DNA from: Sphagnum compactum
Lineage: Eukaryota > Bryophyta > Sphagnopsida > Sphagnales
NCBI GenBank assembly: GCA_965153455.1
Contig: OZ234494.1
Coordinates: 19,406,001-19,470,000 of the forward strand
DNA: 64,000 bases
Direction: 5' to 3'
Positions within the stretch are counted from its first letter, which is position 1, and every line of letters starts with the position of its first letter. The notes beneath the pieces were generated by a model. That model was not told the origin of the DNA and made no database searches. It saw only the letters and a program-made list of their open reading frames with translations. Of this stretch, positions 1 to 12,109 are shown one piece after another. Both the position numbers and the translations under genes were made by a program.

Positions 1-1881
1 GCATTGGCAAGCAACTTGCCTCTCAATCTACATGCGGGATTTGCAAGCAACCTGTCTCTCAATCTACCTGTGATTGTAACCTCCACAATTTTACTTTCAG
101 GACAAAAACAGCACTCCATATGACAGGTTCTTCCTTTGGTACAGAGGGCATTATCAAAAACACAATGCATTTCTTATTTTGTTGTACTTTCCACATGATT
201 CAAGATGATGGCTATGGTGGAATTGGTTGAAAAAAAAAAGGATGGGGTGAGCGTCACTATTGCTGCTTCTGCTCAATTTCTGCAAGTTTGATTTGCATCA
301 ACCACAAGCTCTCCAGAAGTCCAGGAAGAATGATGCTGCCAATGCTGCCATGACAACAGTCTGCCATCTTCTCAAATGATCATGAACAGGTGGGTTCATA
401 TCTATTCCTCCAAGTGTCATCACAATTTTGTCTCTTGAAGAATTCCTTTTGTATTTATTACCCATGCAACAGATGATGTGCTTTCTTGCTGCATACTACA
501 TTTCTTGTGTTGCATTCTTTTGCCACAGCATTAGTAAATTTCCATCCATACCCATAGCTCATCTTTTGGCAGAAGTGATGCAGATTTTTGGCAGAGTTTG
601 ATTCCAGCTGCTGCTTTCATGCCTTCCAGTCTTCAACACTCTTGAAATGTGAGTGACACTTTCCTGGCAGGTATGTTCAACAGCTAAGTCCCATGTTGCA
701 GAAGTTGTGCTGCTGCATGAGAAGTTGCAGGCTTCTTCACTTTTGTTATGAAGACTTTCAAAGTTTAGCTATCTGCAGTTCTTCACTTGATAAGTTTGAT
801 TCTGAATTGAAGATAAACAAGGAACAGCAATGGCATGTAGTGGTGATTTTTTCAACAACTCATTTGTCACCTCGAACCTGTTTTGCTGCACACTTAAAGA
901 ATTACCAAACGCAATGTAGCACCTTCAGACTTTCCAAACATAATGACCTTGATTTAGAATGAAGCTTTGCAGAAAAATAGAGATCAGTGAATGCTGGAAA
1001 GTCTACATGGGATGTTATTACAATGAAATAGTAACCAGCAGGATCCACTCCTGAAGTCTGACACCAATGGTTGAAGAAGCTGAATGAAAGGGATGGTAAC
1101 ACCAAAGACAAAGCAGTTGCAGAATCACTATTGACTGATTTGAGGTATTGTTGCTCATCAAGCCTATGGCAAAGTGCACTGTTTGTACCAGCTGCTATTG
1201 CAATTACCACCATCATTGAGAGAGCACTCTGACAACATCCTGAAATTGTGGCATAGAGCACATATAGCAGCCAGTGTCCTGGATTTTTACCTTGGTAGGC
1301 TTTGAACCCCTCAAAAGGGTCTTGCAGGTTTGTATCTAACAGGGAGAGAGGTCAAGCACACAGGAGAAACTGAACCACATGATTTGACCTTGATATATTG
1401 ATGGTGCTAAGTGATGCTGGGTTGCTTCCTCCAAGGTCAAGGGGTCATTGGCAGCAGCAACATCATGACATATCAACATACAGGAGGAGAAAGAACAATT
1501 TGATGAAGTCAGTGGTCATATTGTGGCATAGCTCTCGATAAGGGTTTGTCCCTGCAACCCACTGTAGCTTGCTCATGGTCATTGGATGCTGATATTCTAG
1601 AAGGTAGGCAGGAAAAGGTGATTAAAGAAGTTTATCAATTGTGGTAGGTTCCATAATCATGTCCAGTGGTGTTTGGCTGATATTCAATCCTGCAAACATT
1701 TGATCCTCCTCCCCTCATGAATTCCGTTTTTTGTTTAAGCTTTATGGAAGGCACTTGTGGAAATGAGACACTCATTGAATGAACCTTTGCATGCTTAAGA
1801 TGGAGATGCAAGATTGGTTATCTAGGTAGTACATCATGTTTCCAAATGAACAACATAGTTTTGCTTGTCTCCATGGTGTAG
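1..1881. other. Unresolved region with a few exon-like scraps
   Basis: No complete gene can be supported here. Two plus-strand scraps look coding: an open stretch after a TTTCAG acceptor at 98-100 that begins DKNSTPYDRFFLWYRG and stops near 209, and a stretch at about 290-370 containing QKSRKNDAANAAM before a stop. The second loosely resembles the last helix of a double-stranded-RNA-binding domain, but it is too short to call. They may be exons of the gene fragments just downstream or of another gene. Plus and minus ORFs elsewhere in this stretch lack coding character. Confidence 0.3.
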
Positions 1882-3511
1882 GCATTTAGTTGGCTGTTGT
1901 CAGTACCACGAGCTTCAGGCACAGTGCTAGAGGTGACTGTGCCATATTCCAGGGCTTCCATGGTACAACTCCTGGGAAGGGTGACATACTTGTCAAACCC
2001 TTGCAAAAAAACCCTTGCAAGTGCCACCAACTGGAAAAGAAAAAGATATGCTGGAGAAACTCTTCTATCAGACTGTTGGTCTCATTTTCTGTTAGGGTTC
2101 TCAAAGTTCAGAGATTTGCACTCACAATGTCCATGTGCAGCACAAGAGTTTTGTTGTTATGCAGCAGCAGAAGTGATCTGGTTTTCTGTCGCAGCAGCTT
2201 CTAAGAAACTCATATCAAGCACTGTTGGATTTATTTTCTCAATGATCACATCTTTTTGTGCATGGTCCCCCAACTCAATCTCGGTCTCGATATTTGTAGG
2301 TCCCAGAGCAGTATGTGTGCAGGGAAACTGCAGAAGCTATTGCAATGGCAACATATAACAGAGCTCTAAACTCTCAATGCCAGGTCTTCCTCATCATGAT
2401 TTCTGTTCTTCAACACACATAGGTTGCAGAGTTGGGTATTGAGTTGTGAAATTGCATGCTCAAAGCATCATTCTTCAGCTTGCAGTATTATAACATTCAC
2501 ATGGCCCTGTGTCATTTGTATCGATTGCATTTGACAATGATGCAAAATTTGGGGTTTGGTGGACAGGAATGCCAGTTGCAGGGATAGGCCTCACTGGTGC
2601 TCTGGCTTCTGTCCCTCCCAAGTGTGGAGATCATAGGTCTGCCTATGCACACAGATTTGGCAACCTCCTAGCATTTTTTCTAGGCTGAATTTCATAGCTT
2701 AAAAGAAAGAATATCAGTCTGCAGCCATAATGTGACATATTTGGAGTTGATTTTGCTGCTGACACAATGCTGTGTTCTGTATGTGTGTGTGTGTGTGTGG
2801 TGGGTTTATCTGATGCAATTAAGTGTCGCTTGTCAGCTTGAACAGTAACAGGACTGTGGCACTATGATCTCATACTTGCTAAGGCAATTCAACATCTTGT
2901 GCCCTGATCTATGACTCCTGAATGTTGTTCTAGGTCAGTCATTGGATACCTTTCTTGTACTTGAGCTTGCATCTTGTGCAAAAGAATATTTGCAATACCT
3001 TCTAAACCTGTAAGATTCATTCTAACTTGAGTGTTTATGTACCCATAACTTTTGTTTGAGGGATCTTCTGTTGGAGTTTTGTTACAAGGTTTTCAAAGCC
3101 TGGAAGATAAATCCATTGTGCTGGTGCTAATTGTGACACAGGGCTATCCAGACTGGATTGGAGAAGATCTTGTAACAAGCTGTATGGTTGTGAAGGCATG
3201 TTGATTCTCATAGATCCTTGTTCCCATTTGCCCTTTGTTGATGTCCCTCTCAATGTTTATGTGGAAGTAATGTTCCAGAACCACCTAGAGCACTGATATT
3301 GTTAGTGTTAACATCATTTCCTGCACTTGGTATAGGCTTTTTTTCTCAATAGGTTTCCTGTTGTTGTTTCTTGCAGTCACTGGCAGAGGTGTGTGGGATT
3401 TCTCTGGGAATTCCTTTGGAGCTCAAGGAAGGAACTGAAAGGCTGACAGAGCAAAGATGGTCCTACAGTGAGGAAGAGCAATCAGATTTGCAAAAGAAGA
3501 AGCTCAAATAA
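1882..3511 (+). pseudogene. CinA-like / nucleotidylyltransferase-superfamily gene fragment (Arabidopsis At2g01220 type)
   Basis: Four exon-like blocks run in order on the plus strand. Block 1882-1980 (33 codons) contains LLSVPRASGTVLEV and PYSRASMVQLLGR. Block 2300-2383 contains EQYVCRETAEAIAMATYNRAL. Block from about 2567 contains GIGLTGALAS and PPKCGDHR. Block 3377-3511 contains LAEVCGISLGIPLELKEGTE and ends in TAA. I recognise these from the plant family that joins a CinA-like domain to a C-terminal nucleotidylyltransferase domain; this is recall, not a search. The first block follows a TAG acceptor and ends at GTGACA; the others follow AG. The phase does not match between blocks two and three, no first exon is visible, and the nucleotidylyltransferase half is absent, so this is probably a decayed or truncated copy. 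The GLTGALAS-GDHR segment is the most conserved part of the CinA-like domain. Confidence 0.6.
2780..2799. repeat. (TG)n microsatellite
   Basis: About nine TG dinucleotides in a row, ending in GGTGGG. It lies in an intron-like gap of the CinA-like gene fragment. Confidence 0.9.
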
Positions 3512-3787
3512 GAAGCTAAATAAAAAAGAAGAAGAAGAAAGTTGCAGTGGAATAGTTTACGCACGTAAATGCCTGGCTCTTCCCCTCTTCATAAATGATT
3601 TCTTACTCTGCCCAACCAAAATTCATGCCATCTGCTGATTGTGCTTGTGGCCGTGTATCATAGTTGTGGTTTTTAAGCTCTTGTTGGTTTTTACCAGATT
3701 ATGTGGCTGAAACAGCAAAGTAAGAGAGGAATGGTTGTCAATGGACTTCTTGGGCAGGTATTGTTTGCATTATTGATGCCAAGGGCA

Positions 3788-4013
3788 GATGCAGCTGAGG
3801 CTTATGTTCAACTCAAAGTTTTGGTAGTTGCAGCTGTCCTCCTGAAAAGAGACTGGTGAGTTCAATTCTCTGTAGCATTTCTGTGGCTTGGAAGTTTCAT
3901 AATTCACCATAAAACCTAGGTTTATACATGCAGTTGCAGCTGTGCTCCTGAAAAGAGGTTGGTGAGTTCAATACTTTGTAGCATTTATGTGGCTTGGAAG
4001 TTCCATAAAATGC
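3788..4013 (+). pseudogene. Exportin-4-like exon with a partial tandem duplicate
   Basis: An exon-like segment at about 3788-3855 encodes AEAYVQLKVLVVAAVLLKRD and ends at a GTGAGTT donor. The pattern of Tyr-Val followed by a hydrophobic helix and Leu-Lys-Arg matches the second HEAT-like helix region of exportin-4 (XPO4), which exports cargo such as eIF5A. The identification is tentative because only one exon is seen. The last part of the exon and about 50 bases of its intron are repeated at 3934-4013 with a 108-bp offset. In that second copy the end reads LLKRGW, nearer the family consensus. No other XPO4 exon is recognisable downstream. It lies 280 bases beyond the CinA-like fragment on the same strand, so the two may be a captured mosaic. 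Confidence 0.35.
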
Positions 4014-4801
4014 CATAAGATCCTTTCCCAAATTTTTTTGTCTAAGTAATGGTCTTTTGCAAAGAAGATTGAGCTTTTTAAGGCTAACTTTTGAAAGACC
4101 AGCACAACCTTAGTGTCATCAATAGCATATCGGGCTACCTTTGACATGGCATGCCCAAAACATGACCCTACAAATGGGCATGGTAGTTGAAGGGTAGAAC
4201 AAGAAACAATAGAAGTTAATGCAAAAGTCAAAGTGTTTAAATTAGAACTTTGATCTTTGACATATGCAATTACTTTGTCAATTAAGCCAAAGGAGTCCAA
4301 CAAAGATTTTACCTAGTTTGCCATTATTGCACTTACAATGTTATGTACCTCAAAAATCCCAATTGTCACATGATAGGGCTCCCATGAAGTGTTAATGAAG
4401 CTCACAACAATAGCAATGATATCAAAGCCCACACGAAACATCCAAAGGTCGAATGAACATGTACAAATAATACAAGATGTAAAGTTTGGGATGACACATA
4501 TTTCCCTTGTTTTCTCCATCATATTTGAGAGCACTTCAATCTCCATTTGGTGGTGGGATGGAAACTATACATGCCCACACTTCCACAAAAAATGTCGCAA
4601 CCATGGATTTTCAACAGAAGATAGAGGTTGGTAACCCTTTGCAACATAGAAAAGTAAGTCCTCCAAAAAGGCCTATTATAAAGGATCTTATTTGTGGCAA
4701 GGCCATTGGCTACCAAAAAGTAAGTGATTTGAGAAGGGGGGATAATCTCTTCTTTTTTGCCCCTATTTTTCACTTTGGGTTTTTGTAACCCTTTATAGCG
4801 A
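4014..4801. other. No gene recognised
   Basis: Overlapping short ORFs occur on both strands, including a 111-codon minus-strand frame at 3968-4303, but none has a recognisable domain, splice context or biased composition. Confidence 0.4.
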
Positions 4802-5717
4802 TGTCGCAACCCTAGCCTTGGGCTTACGACTAAGGCAAGAGCTTGCGAAGATGCGGGTCAAGTGTGAAGGTCGGGAGTCACATTTCATGTTCCCGGGAAT
4901 GTAGGAGAGTGTGAGGGAATGAACCTTCACACTCCTAAGTGAACCCCCACTTTGGAAGTTGGAGTCCTAATGGACTCCCGAATCTTCAGACAACAATTGC
5001 AGGGGTCAAAACCCATTGAATTGAAGAGTTCTTTATATCATTGGAAAGTTCTTGGAAGTTAGATGTTTAAAATGGGCTTGCATGGCCCATTTTGGACATT
5101 TAAAACACAAGTTATGGCCAAAAAAAAGGTCGGGAGTCAAATTGTCAATTTGACTCCCGACCATTAAAAGTTGGGAATCTCCCTGATTTATTTGCGTGAA
5201 GGTGGTGTGCCACATACCATTGGAAAGCTTTCAATGAAGGCTATAACTTTTCTTGAAACCTCATCTCAATCGGAGGTCTGCACACAAAGTTATGGGCCCC
5301 CAAAATTGCGGGAGTCCCAACTTTGGGAATTTTGGGACTCCCACTTGGGAGTCCCGAGACAAAATGACATTTGGGTGCTGGTCTCGTGGCCAGGCACAAA
5401 CTATACCATAGAAGGGAAGGTGATGGCTTCCTCCAAGTCCATGCCGTGGTGAGTCTCGTGAATCTGTGTTTGCCCGTGGCTCATCCGTGCACCAAAGTGT
5501 TCCAGCTACGCACCTACCAACTTGTTGTTTGGTTTGTGCAGGTCCGTGTGAGTAATTGAGTTGCTTGTCAATCTTCCTAGTCCCCATCCTAAAACTCCAG
5601 CATGCCCTTCTACCCCCGAAGTGTTGTGAACCAGGGAGCACTCCCCAACTCCTTTTCCTTCGTTGTTTTCACCATTAGACTCGCAATTGAGTCCATCAAG
5701 GAGCTTGGGGTGCGTCA
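4802..5717 (+). mobile_element. Solo LTR (916 bp), family 1, plus orientation
   Basis: The element starts TGTCGCAACCCTAGCC and ends GGTGCGTCA, the TG...CA ends of an LTR. The five bases before it are AGCGA and after it AGCAA, an imperfect target-site duplication. A second copy of the same sequence lies in inverted orientation at 12266-13165 and aligns over its whole length, which fixes both ends. No primer-binding site, polypurine tract or polyprotein adjoins it, so it is a solo LTR left by recombination between the two LTRs of a retrotransposon. The repeated theme GGGACTCCCA and its complement inside it gives several short palindromes. Confidence 0.75.
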
Positions 5718-6189
5718 AGCAAAAATAATCTTCATTTTTTGTACAAATATAGATGTTCATGACAAGCATGTTTTTTCAAAACGCTTATACCCTAGTTCTT
5801 ATTATAGCTCACAAGCCCTTTATGTTTTCCCTGAGCATCAGGGGGCTCTAATTGAATAGGGTGACAAACAAAACAACACATCATATGTGGGTTATAGATG
5901 TTCACTGGTACACCATCATTCACCACAAAAAAACCCAATAAACTAATGTTCGATGGCTAGGACACCATAGATTTTTCTTGTCCACCAACTTTGGAATAAG
6001 GATCTCTCAAGTTGCATTTATGTCAACATTTGATGCCTCTTGTGATCCAAATTCAATCTCAAATTGAAACATAAAATCAATATAATCTTCATCACATGAA
6101 ATAGTTATTATAGGTTGTGTGGCACTTTGTGAATGCCGTTGTAAACAACCTTATATGTCAGGCTTTGTTTTATTTGTTGTTGTTTACAA
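5718..6189. other. AT-rich spacer, no gene seen
   Basis: Continues the unique sequence into which the solo LTR inserted. Only short ORFs without recognisable content. Confidence 0.4.
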
Positions 6190-6660
6190 AAAAACATAAA
6201 GGACATATAGTTTAAACATGTATGAAAATTCAATGGCATCTTATCACAAAGACTTACTAAAAGTTGTTTCCACATGGTAAAAACCTTGTTGATGTAAAAA
6301 ATTACGACAAAAAGGACATAGAGCTTACACATGTATGGGAATTTAATGGCATCAATTCGATCACAAAGACTTATTAAAAGTTACTACTACATGGCAAAAA
6401 CCTTGTTGCTATTGACTACAAAGTAAAGAGGACATAAAGCTTACACATGCATGGGAATTTCAATGGCATTTCAACCATCACAAAAATTTACTAGAAGCTG
6501 TAGCTATTGCATGGCAAAAACATTATTGTTATGTTTGCGAAAAAAAATAATGGAACTTACATAATAAAAAATTCAATGGAATTCTATCCATCACAAAGAC
6601 TTAGTATTAGAAACATTGTTACATTGCAAAATCCTTGTTGATGTTAAAAACTAACAAAAC
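6190..6660. repeat. Degenerate ~117-bp tandem repeat, four units
   Basis: Units begin near 6197, 6311, 6428 and 6549 and share an AAGGACATAAAGCTTACA-like start, AATTCAATGGCAT, ATCACAAAGACTTA and CATGGCAAAAACCTTGTTG. Spacings are 113-121 bp. The last unit is the most decayed. No coding sense is apparent. Confidence 0.75.
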
Positions 6661-9216
6661 ATAAATCATGGAGAAAAAAAAATTTACCTATACCTAAGGA
6701 ACACATGATGACCACCACAATGACCACTACGATGCTCCTCAACAACACCTAATGCTCTAAAAACTTTTACTGAAGTATTATAGGATTCTGCACCAATCAT
6801 CAACATCACACACAAACAAATTGTAATGTAGGCTTCAAGATACGAAGCAGGGACTTATGAATTATAATTAAAAGACATAACAAACCTTGAAATTTTCTTA
6901 CAAACAACAATGAATAGTTACCACTTGGACATGTTCCTTGCAGCTTTATGCACAACTGATTTAGGGATATTTGTAGTCATTTCAAATGGGTGATAAGGAA
7001 ACACAATTTGGGATATAGCCCACTACTTATGACAAACAAAAAATATTCAAATATCAACAGACAATTATCATTTTGTTAAGAGTCATTGGACACACTATGC
7101 AACCCATTGGGGATCAAGCCATATATTTTTTAGTAATTTCCATGCCATTCGATTTGTTACATAATGCACAACAACCCTTTCAAGTATTCTTCTTGTGGTG
7201 ATCACAGAAACCTGCCACCACCTCTTGAATAATAAACATGAGTCACAATAGTGATTACCATGACTATAGTCACTAAATTAGGAGGTTCAAAATCACATGA
7301 AATTGTGAAAGCAATTGACATAAGAATGGGGATGTTCAAAAAGTTTAGCCAATATATAACCTCCCTATGAGACAAAAGGCACAACAACTAGATAATAAGA
7401 AAGTTGAGGCAAACAATAAGTGTCCAGTTTCTTACATGCCATATGGCTAGAAATAATGTTAGAAAGTTAGGGCCAAGCACAACCACAAAACTTACTCAAG
7501 CCTCCTATCATTGACCTCCTACATACTACATAAGTTAACACAAAACATATCTATGAAATTGAGGCTAACCATTACATCCATTCCAGCATAAACAAAATGA
7601 ACACAACAAGAACAAGTGTAGTAATAACTTGCGAATGTTAACAAAGTATTAGACATCACCTTTGTCACAAATGGCAATGACTAGCTACCATTACTTTCCA
7701 TTGACTTCATCAACTACCAACTATAGGTGTATAATGATATGCTTCATAATAATTTTTTCAACATGTTGGGCAATACAAAAGTTTATGTCTTAAGGTTTTT
7801 TGCATTTCCAAAATCAATGGGAAGACCAATCATGATGGTAGGTTCCGACTAAAGAAACATAACATTAAAAAAGGCAACAATATACTCATTCAAGCTACAT
7901 CAAACCATCCAGGGTAAGCTTCAAGGCAAGTTTCATTCTACTTTAACTTGCCCTTGTGTAGGCACACATCTAACCCTAAGGCATAGGGGAAATACTAAGC
8001 ATATTTAGAAGGCACCAATGGCATGGACATGTAGCAAAAGCTCATTCACAAAGTAACATGCAATAAGATCCAACTACCTCTCGGACAATATGTGTTGTTG
8101 AGCGCTTCAAAGGTCCAACAACAAGATTCACTAGCAACTGAGCAAGTTGATTAGCATCCTCATCTCCTTCATCTTCTTTAGATTGTAGGTAAGCCCCAAC
8201 TAAAGGTAGATAGTTTACCAATAGAGCTCGGATAATAGTTGTTCCCAAGGCTTTAATCTTGAATGTAGATAATAAAAGCTTTAACTCAATTTCATATGTC
8301 TTTGTTAAGGGTAGAAAATTGTCTTATATTGGTTAAACACCATGGGTGTTAGGAGATGGTAGTACCATCATTGGATGGTAATTATGATCAAATGGGAAAA
8401 TAATCATGTGAGAATTATAGAATGAAAGTAGTTTTTAATGGTAATGCTATCATTATATTGAACTACTTTCATGGGGGTAGAATAATCAGAATTTAATTAT
8501 GGAAGGAATTTTAATAAAAGCAATATTAGTTACCAAAAATAATATCCTAATTTAATTTATTTAGAAGGTTATCCTAATAACTATTTAATTACTAGTGGTA
8601 AATATCCTATTTACCACACTACTAAAGGATGTGGTCCCAACCATTATGCAATCCACTCAATTTTTAGTGGATTAGACCAATTCCACTATAGTGACAATAT
8701 AGTGACATTTGGCCTAACATAGTGGAATGGGTTAATGATTGGGGTCACATGGCAACAACCAATGGAACCCCAATGGATTGTTCTACTGATATTATTTTAG
8801 CACAATCATGAAAAACCATCTAACAATATGGATTGGCCTTCTTATGCCATTGGATCAAATGATTAATTTAAAATATGGCAACTCCTTTTCCATTGAAATG
8901 ATGTCATGTGGCATGTAAATATGAAAAAATATAGGGTTTTACTACTGGGCTTGCAATTGGGTTTTCTAATTGTAACATAAACTTGCAACTCATGGTATTT
9001 ATAAAGCTTTGAATGTTATCAAACAAGTTGCAGCAATTGTAGTGGACACCCTATGTTATATACAATATTGTATATACGATGCAACTCACACGCAACTATA
9101 CGCAACTTCTTGCAATTAATCTCCATGTTAGATTCCCACACACATTCCAACTTAGTGAATGAAATGCCAACATGGCATTTCATCTATTTGTTGACAAATG
9201 ATGTATGTTAACACCT
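6661..9216. other. AT-rich region without recognisable genes
   Basis: Only short, scattered ORFs. A short inverted repeat, ATTCCACTAT with ATAGTGGAAT, lies around 8690-8726 and is related to CCACTA/TGGAAT-rich sequence at 13937-14110. No RNA gene or protein domain was recognised. Confidence 0.4.
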
Positions 9217-9400
9217 TTTGCAAGTTATTTATAACTATTTTACAACTAGTTTGAAATATATATTTTTTATTATTTCATTCATCCACTTGATGTGAATGGA
9301 TTTTAAATATCCTTATATTTTGCAAGTTATTCACAACTATTTTATAACTAGTCTAATGTATATATTTTTTAATTATTTCATTCGTCCATTTGAGCAATGA
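9217..9400. repeat. Two-unit ~100-bp tandem duplication
   Basis: The theme TTTTGCAAGTTAT, ACTATTTTACAACTAGT, TATATTTTTT, ATTATTTCATTC occurs at about 9217 and again at about 9318, with point differences. The units are adjacent, consistent with an old tandem duplication. Confidence 0.6.
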
Positions 9401-10216
9401 ATTTTGTTCCTATCCTTTGGAACTAACTTACAATTAAAGACGAAATGAAAATGAAAGATTTAGTGATTAATTTGCAACTAGGTGTTTAAATTTGGGTTTC
9501 AAAGCAATTATATGGTAGTTGATTTTAATGGTACTAAACAACTAAATTGCAACTTACAATACAATTATCCAAACTTCACACAATTATTATCATGTTGTTC
9601 TAATATAATAGATAATGTTGAATTGCATTGGACATCATTATTTATAAACATGAAATGGATTTGAAAGTTTAAATACATTTACATTCCATATTGAATAATA
9701 CATTACAAAAAATTTAATTATGAATATAAATATATGCCCAAACTATATATAATAAACATTTTTCTCTATCTAAACAAAAGGTCAAATCATAAAAATGATG
9801 ACCCACAAATATTGTCATTTAAAACATTATGTTTCATAAATGAATTTTATTTTATTTTTGTTGAAATGGAGCTTGAGCAATGCACATTATTTGTTTGAAA
9901 TCTGCCCTGTTAGACATTAAATTCCACATGTGAAATGAAATCAGTAGCATATCATAACATTGTAATGTAAAAAATATGCAAATAATCCCTCGAACTTGAA
10001 TAAAACTAATTTACAATTATACTACCACCAACATGCAACTTATTTGTCACTAAAATGCAAAGTATAGAACATTGATACAAACTAAACTATAATTTGTACA
10101 TTTGTAAATAAAATCAAATATTGTGTTTATAATCAAGTAAATTGAATTATAATTTTAGGTACTTTCGAAAACATCTTACCTTGTGTACATAATTTTGATG
10201 TACATCCAAAAGCAAA
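9401..10216. other. AT-rich spacer, no gene seen
   Basis: Short ORFs only. Composition is very A+T-rich with frequent TGCAACT words but no clear repeat period. Confidence 0.4.
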
Positions 10217-10960
10217 AACCTTCAACATTTAAGAGTAAAAACATGAACCTTTAATATCCAAAAGTAAGAATAAAAACTTTCAACATCTAAAACCAAAAGT
10301 AAGAACTTTGAACATCCAATAATAACAACAATAACCTTTGACATCTTAAACCAAAAATAGGAACTTTGAACATCCAAGAACAACAATAACCTTTAACATC
10401 ACAAAGTAAAAGTTAGAACCTTTAACATCCAAAAGTATGAACAAAAACCTTCAACATTAAAAAAAACAAAAAAATTCAAGCTCTCTAAGAGCAAGAACCT
10501 TCAACCTTTCTAAGAGCAAAGACAAGAACTTTCAATCTCCAAGAGCAAAAACAAAAGCCTTCAATCTCTCTAAGAGTAAGAACAAGAACTTTCAACCTTT
10601 AAGAATAAAAATAAAAGCCTTTAACCTCTTTAAAAACAAAAACCAAAAAAAAAAAAAAAACCTTCAACCTCCAAAAGAAAAAACAAAAGCCTTCAACTGC
10701 GTCAAGAGCATGAATAAGAACCTTCAACCTCCAAGAGCAAACACAAAAACTTTCAACCTTTCAAAGAATAAAAACAATAACTTCCAACCTTCAAAAGAAA
10801 AAACAAAAACCTTCAATCTCTTGAAGAATAAGAACAAAAACCTTCAATCTCTTGAAGAATAAGAACAAGAACCTTCATCCTTTAAGAGAAAAACAAAAGG
10901 CTTCAACCTTTCGAAGATCAAAAATAAAAACCTTCAACCTCCAAAATTTTAAAAAAAAAC
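10217..10960. repeat. 29-bp minisatellite, about 25 degenerate units
   Basis: A strand-asymmetric A/C-rich array. The first units are exactly 29 bp, with consensus CCTTCAACATCCAAAAGTAA followed by GAACAAAAA. Later units vary in length and shift to CTTCAACCTCCAAGAGCAA and CTTCAATCTCTTGAAGAATA. The array contains two almost identical consecutive units near 10820-10865, evidence of recent local expansion, and a run of 16 or more A residues near 10640. No unique spacers lie between units, so it is not a CRISPR-like array. Confidence 0.85.
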
Positions 10961-12109
10961 CTTTAATCTCTAAGTTATTTAAATAAATAATATAACTTAT
11001 AACAACCTTTTTGTTTTAGTTCTAAATTAACAAATAAAAATAATTTTAGTTACTCATGATATGAAAATTGCATTACAAAAAGATTAAGTAGTACACAAAA
11101 TGTTTGAATAAAAAGATTTTTAAAAAAAAATTATCTTGAATTTCTTGACAATAAGCATAAACACATGAAGGTCGTTGATGCATTGACGTAAATTTATTAA
11201 TATATTGCCATGTGTCACTTGCTTAAGGGTTTCTTGTTCAAATTTCAAAATTTTAAATTTCAAATTGAAATACAATTGCATACTAATTGCAAATAAGTTG
11301 AAATGTCATATATATTGGGCAATGGAAATGTATACATGTGGCATGATCATATGTGTTATTCAAGATCGTACATTTGTTGCAAAGTAGTCGATGATTAGTA
11401 CTTAAATTTATCCTAGTTGTGATGTAATTGTCACATGTGACTAAAGTGTAACTTGTTAACAAAGTCAAACATGGTTGACTATAATTCTATATATAGTGCA
11501 TACATTGTATTATATAAATATACATCTTGCAATTAATTTGCAACTACAATACAACTCCTTGATTTCTAACATGGCATTTTATTTATTAATTTGTCATATT
11601 TCCATGGGATAGTTACAATGTAGTTGTATATTAGTTATTTTAAAGCTCTAGTTGTAAGGTAGTTTAATTGCCACATACAAAATTTCCCAGTGTCTATAGG
11701 CATTCATTAGGCATCCAATGAAGTGTTGTCATGTGGCAAGCTTAGGGCAAAGCACCTATCCATTAGGTACTTAAGTAGTTAGCTCGAGTTAACCCAAATT
11801 TAAAAACCTAACCTCCTAGGAGGCCTAGCATGGCTATTTAAACCTAGTTAACCTAACCTAGGTTGGTTTTACTAACTAGGTTACAAGATTGAAAACTTGA
11901 ACCCCTCACTGCTAGTTTGAAGGGTTAAGTCTTCAACTGTAACACCACTTCCTTTTTATGTGAAATAAAATGTCAACAAAAACTGATAACATTTTCTTTT
12001 CAACCTACTTAAATAACCTAATTAAAATATACTAGATTTGTTTAATTTAGGCTAACTTAGAATAGGTTCCCAAGCAAACATAGGCTACCTAGGCTAAACA
12101 TTTAAAGTA
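10961..12109. other. AT-rich spacer, no gene seen
   Basis: Nothing coding or RNA-like recognised. From about 11,760 words such as CCTAGG and AACCTAGGTT become frequent and grade into the 15-bp array that follows. Confidence 0.4.

Noticed and set aside
10217-10960. 29-bp direct repeats suggestive of a CRISPR array
   Set aside because: There are no unique spacers between units, units are degenerate, and the surrounding genes are eukaryotic with introns.
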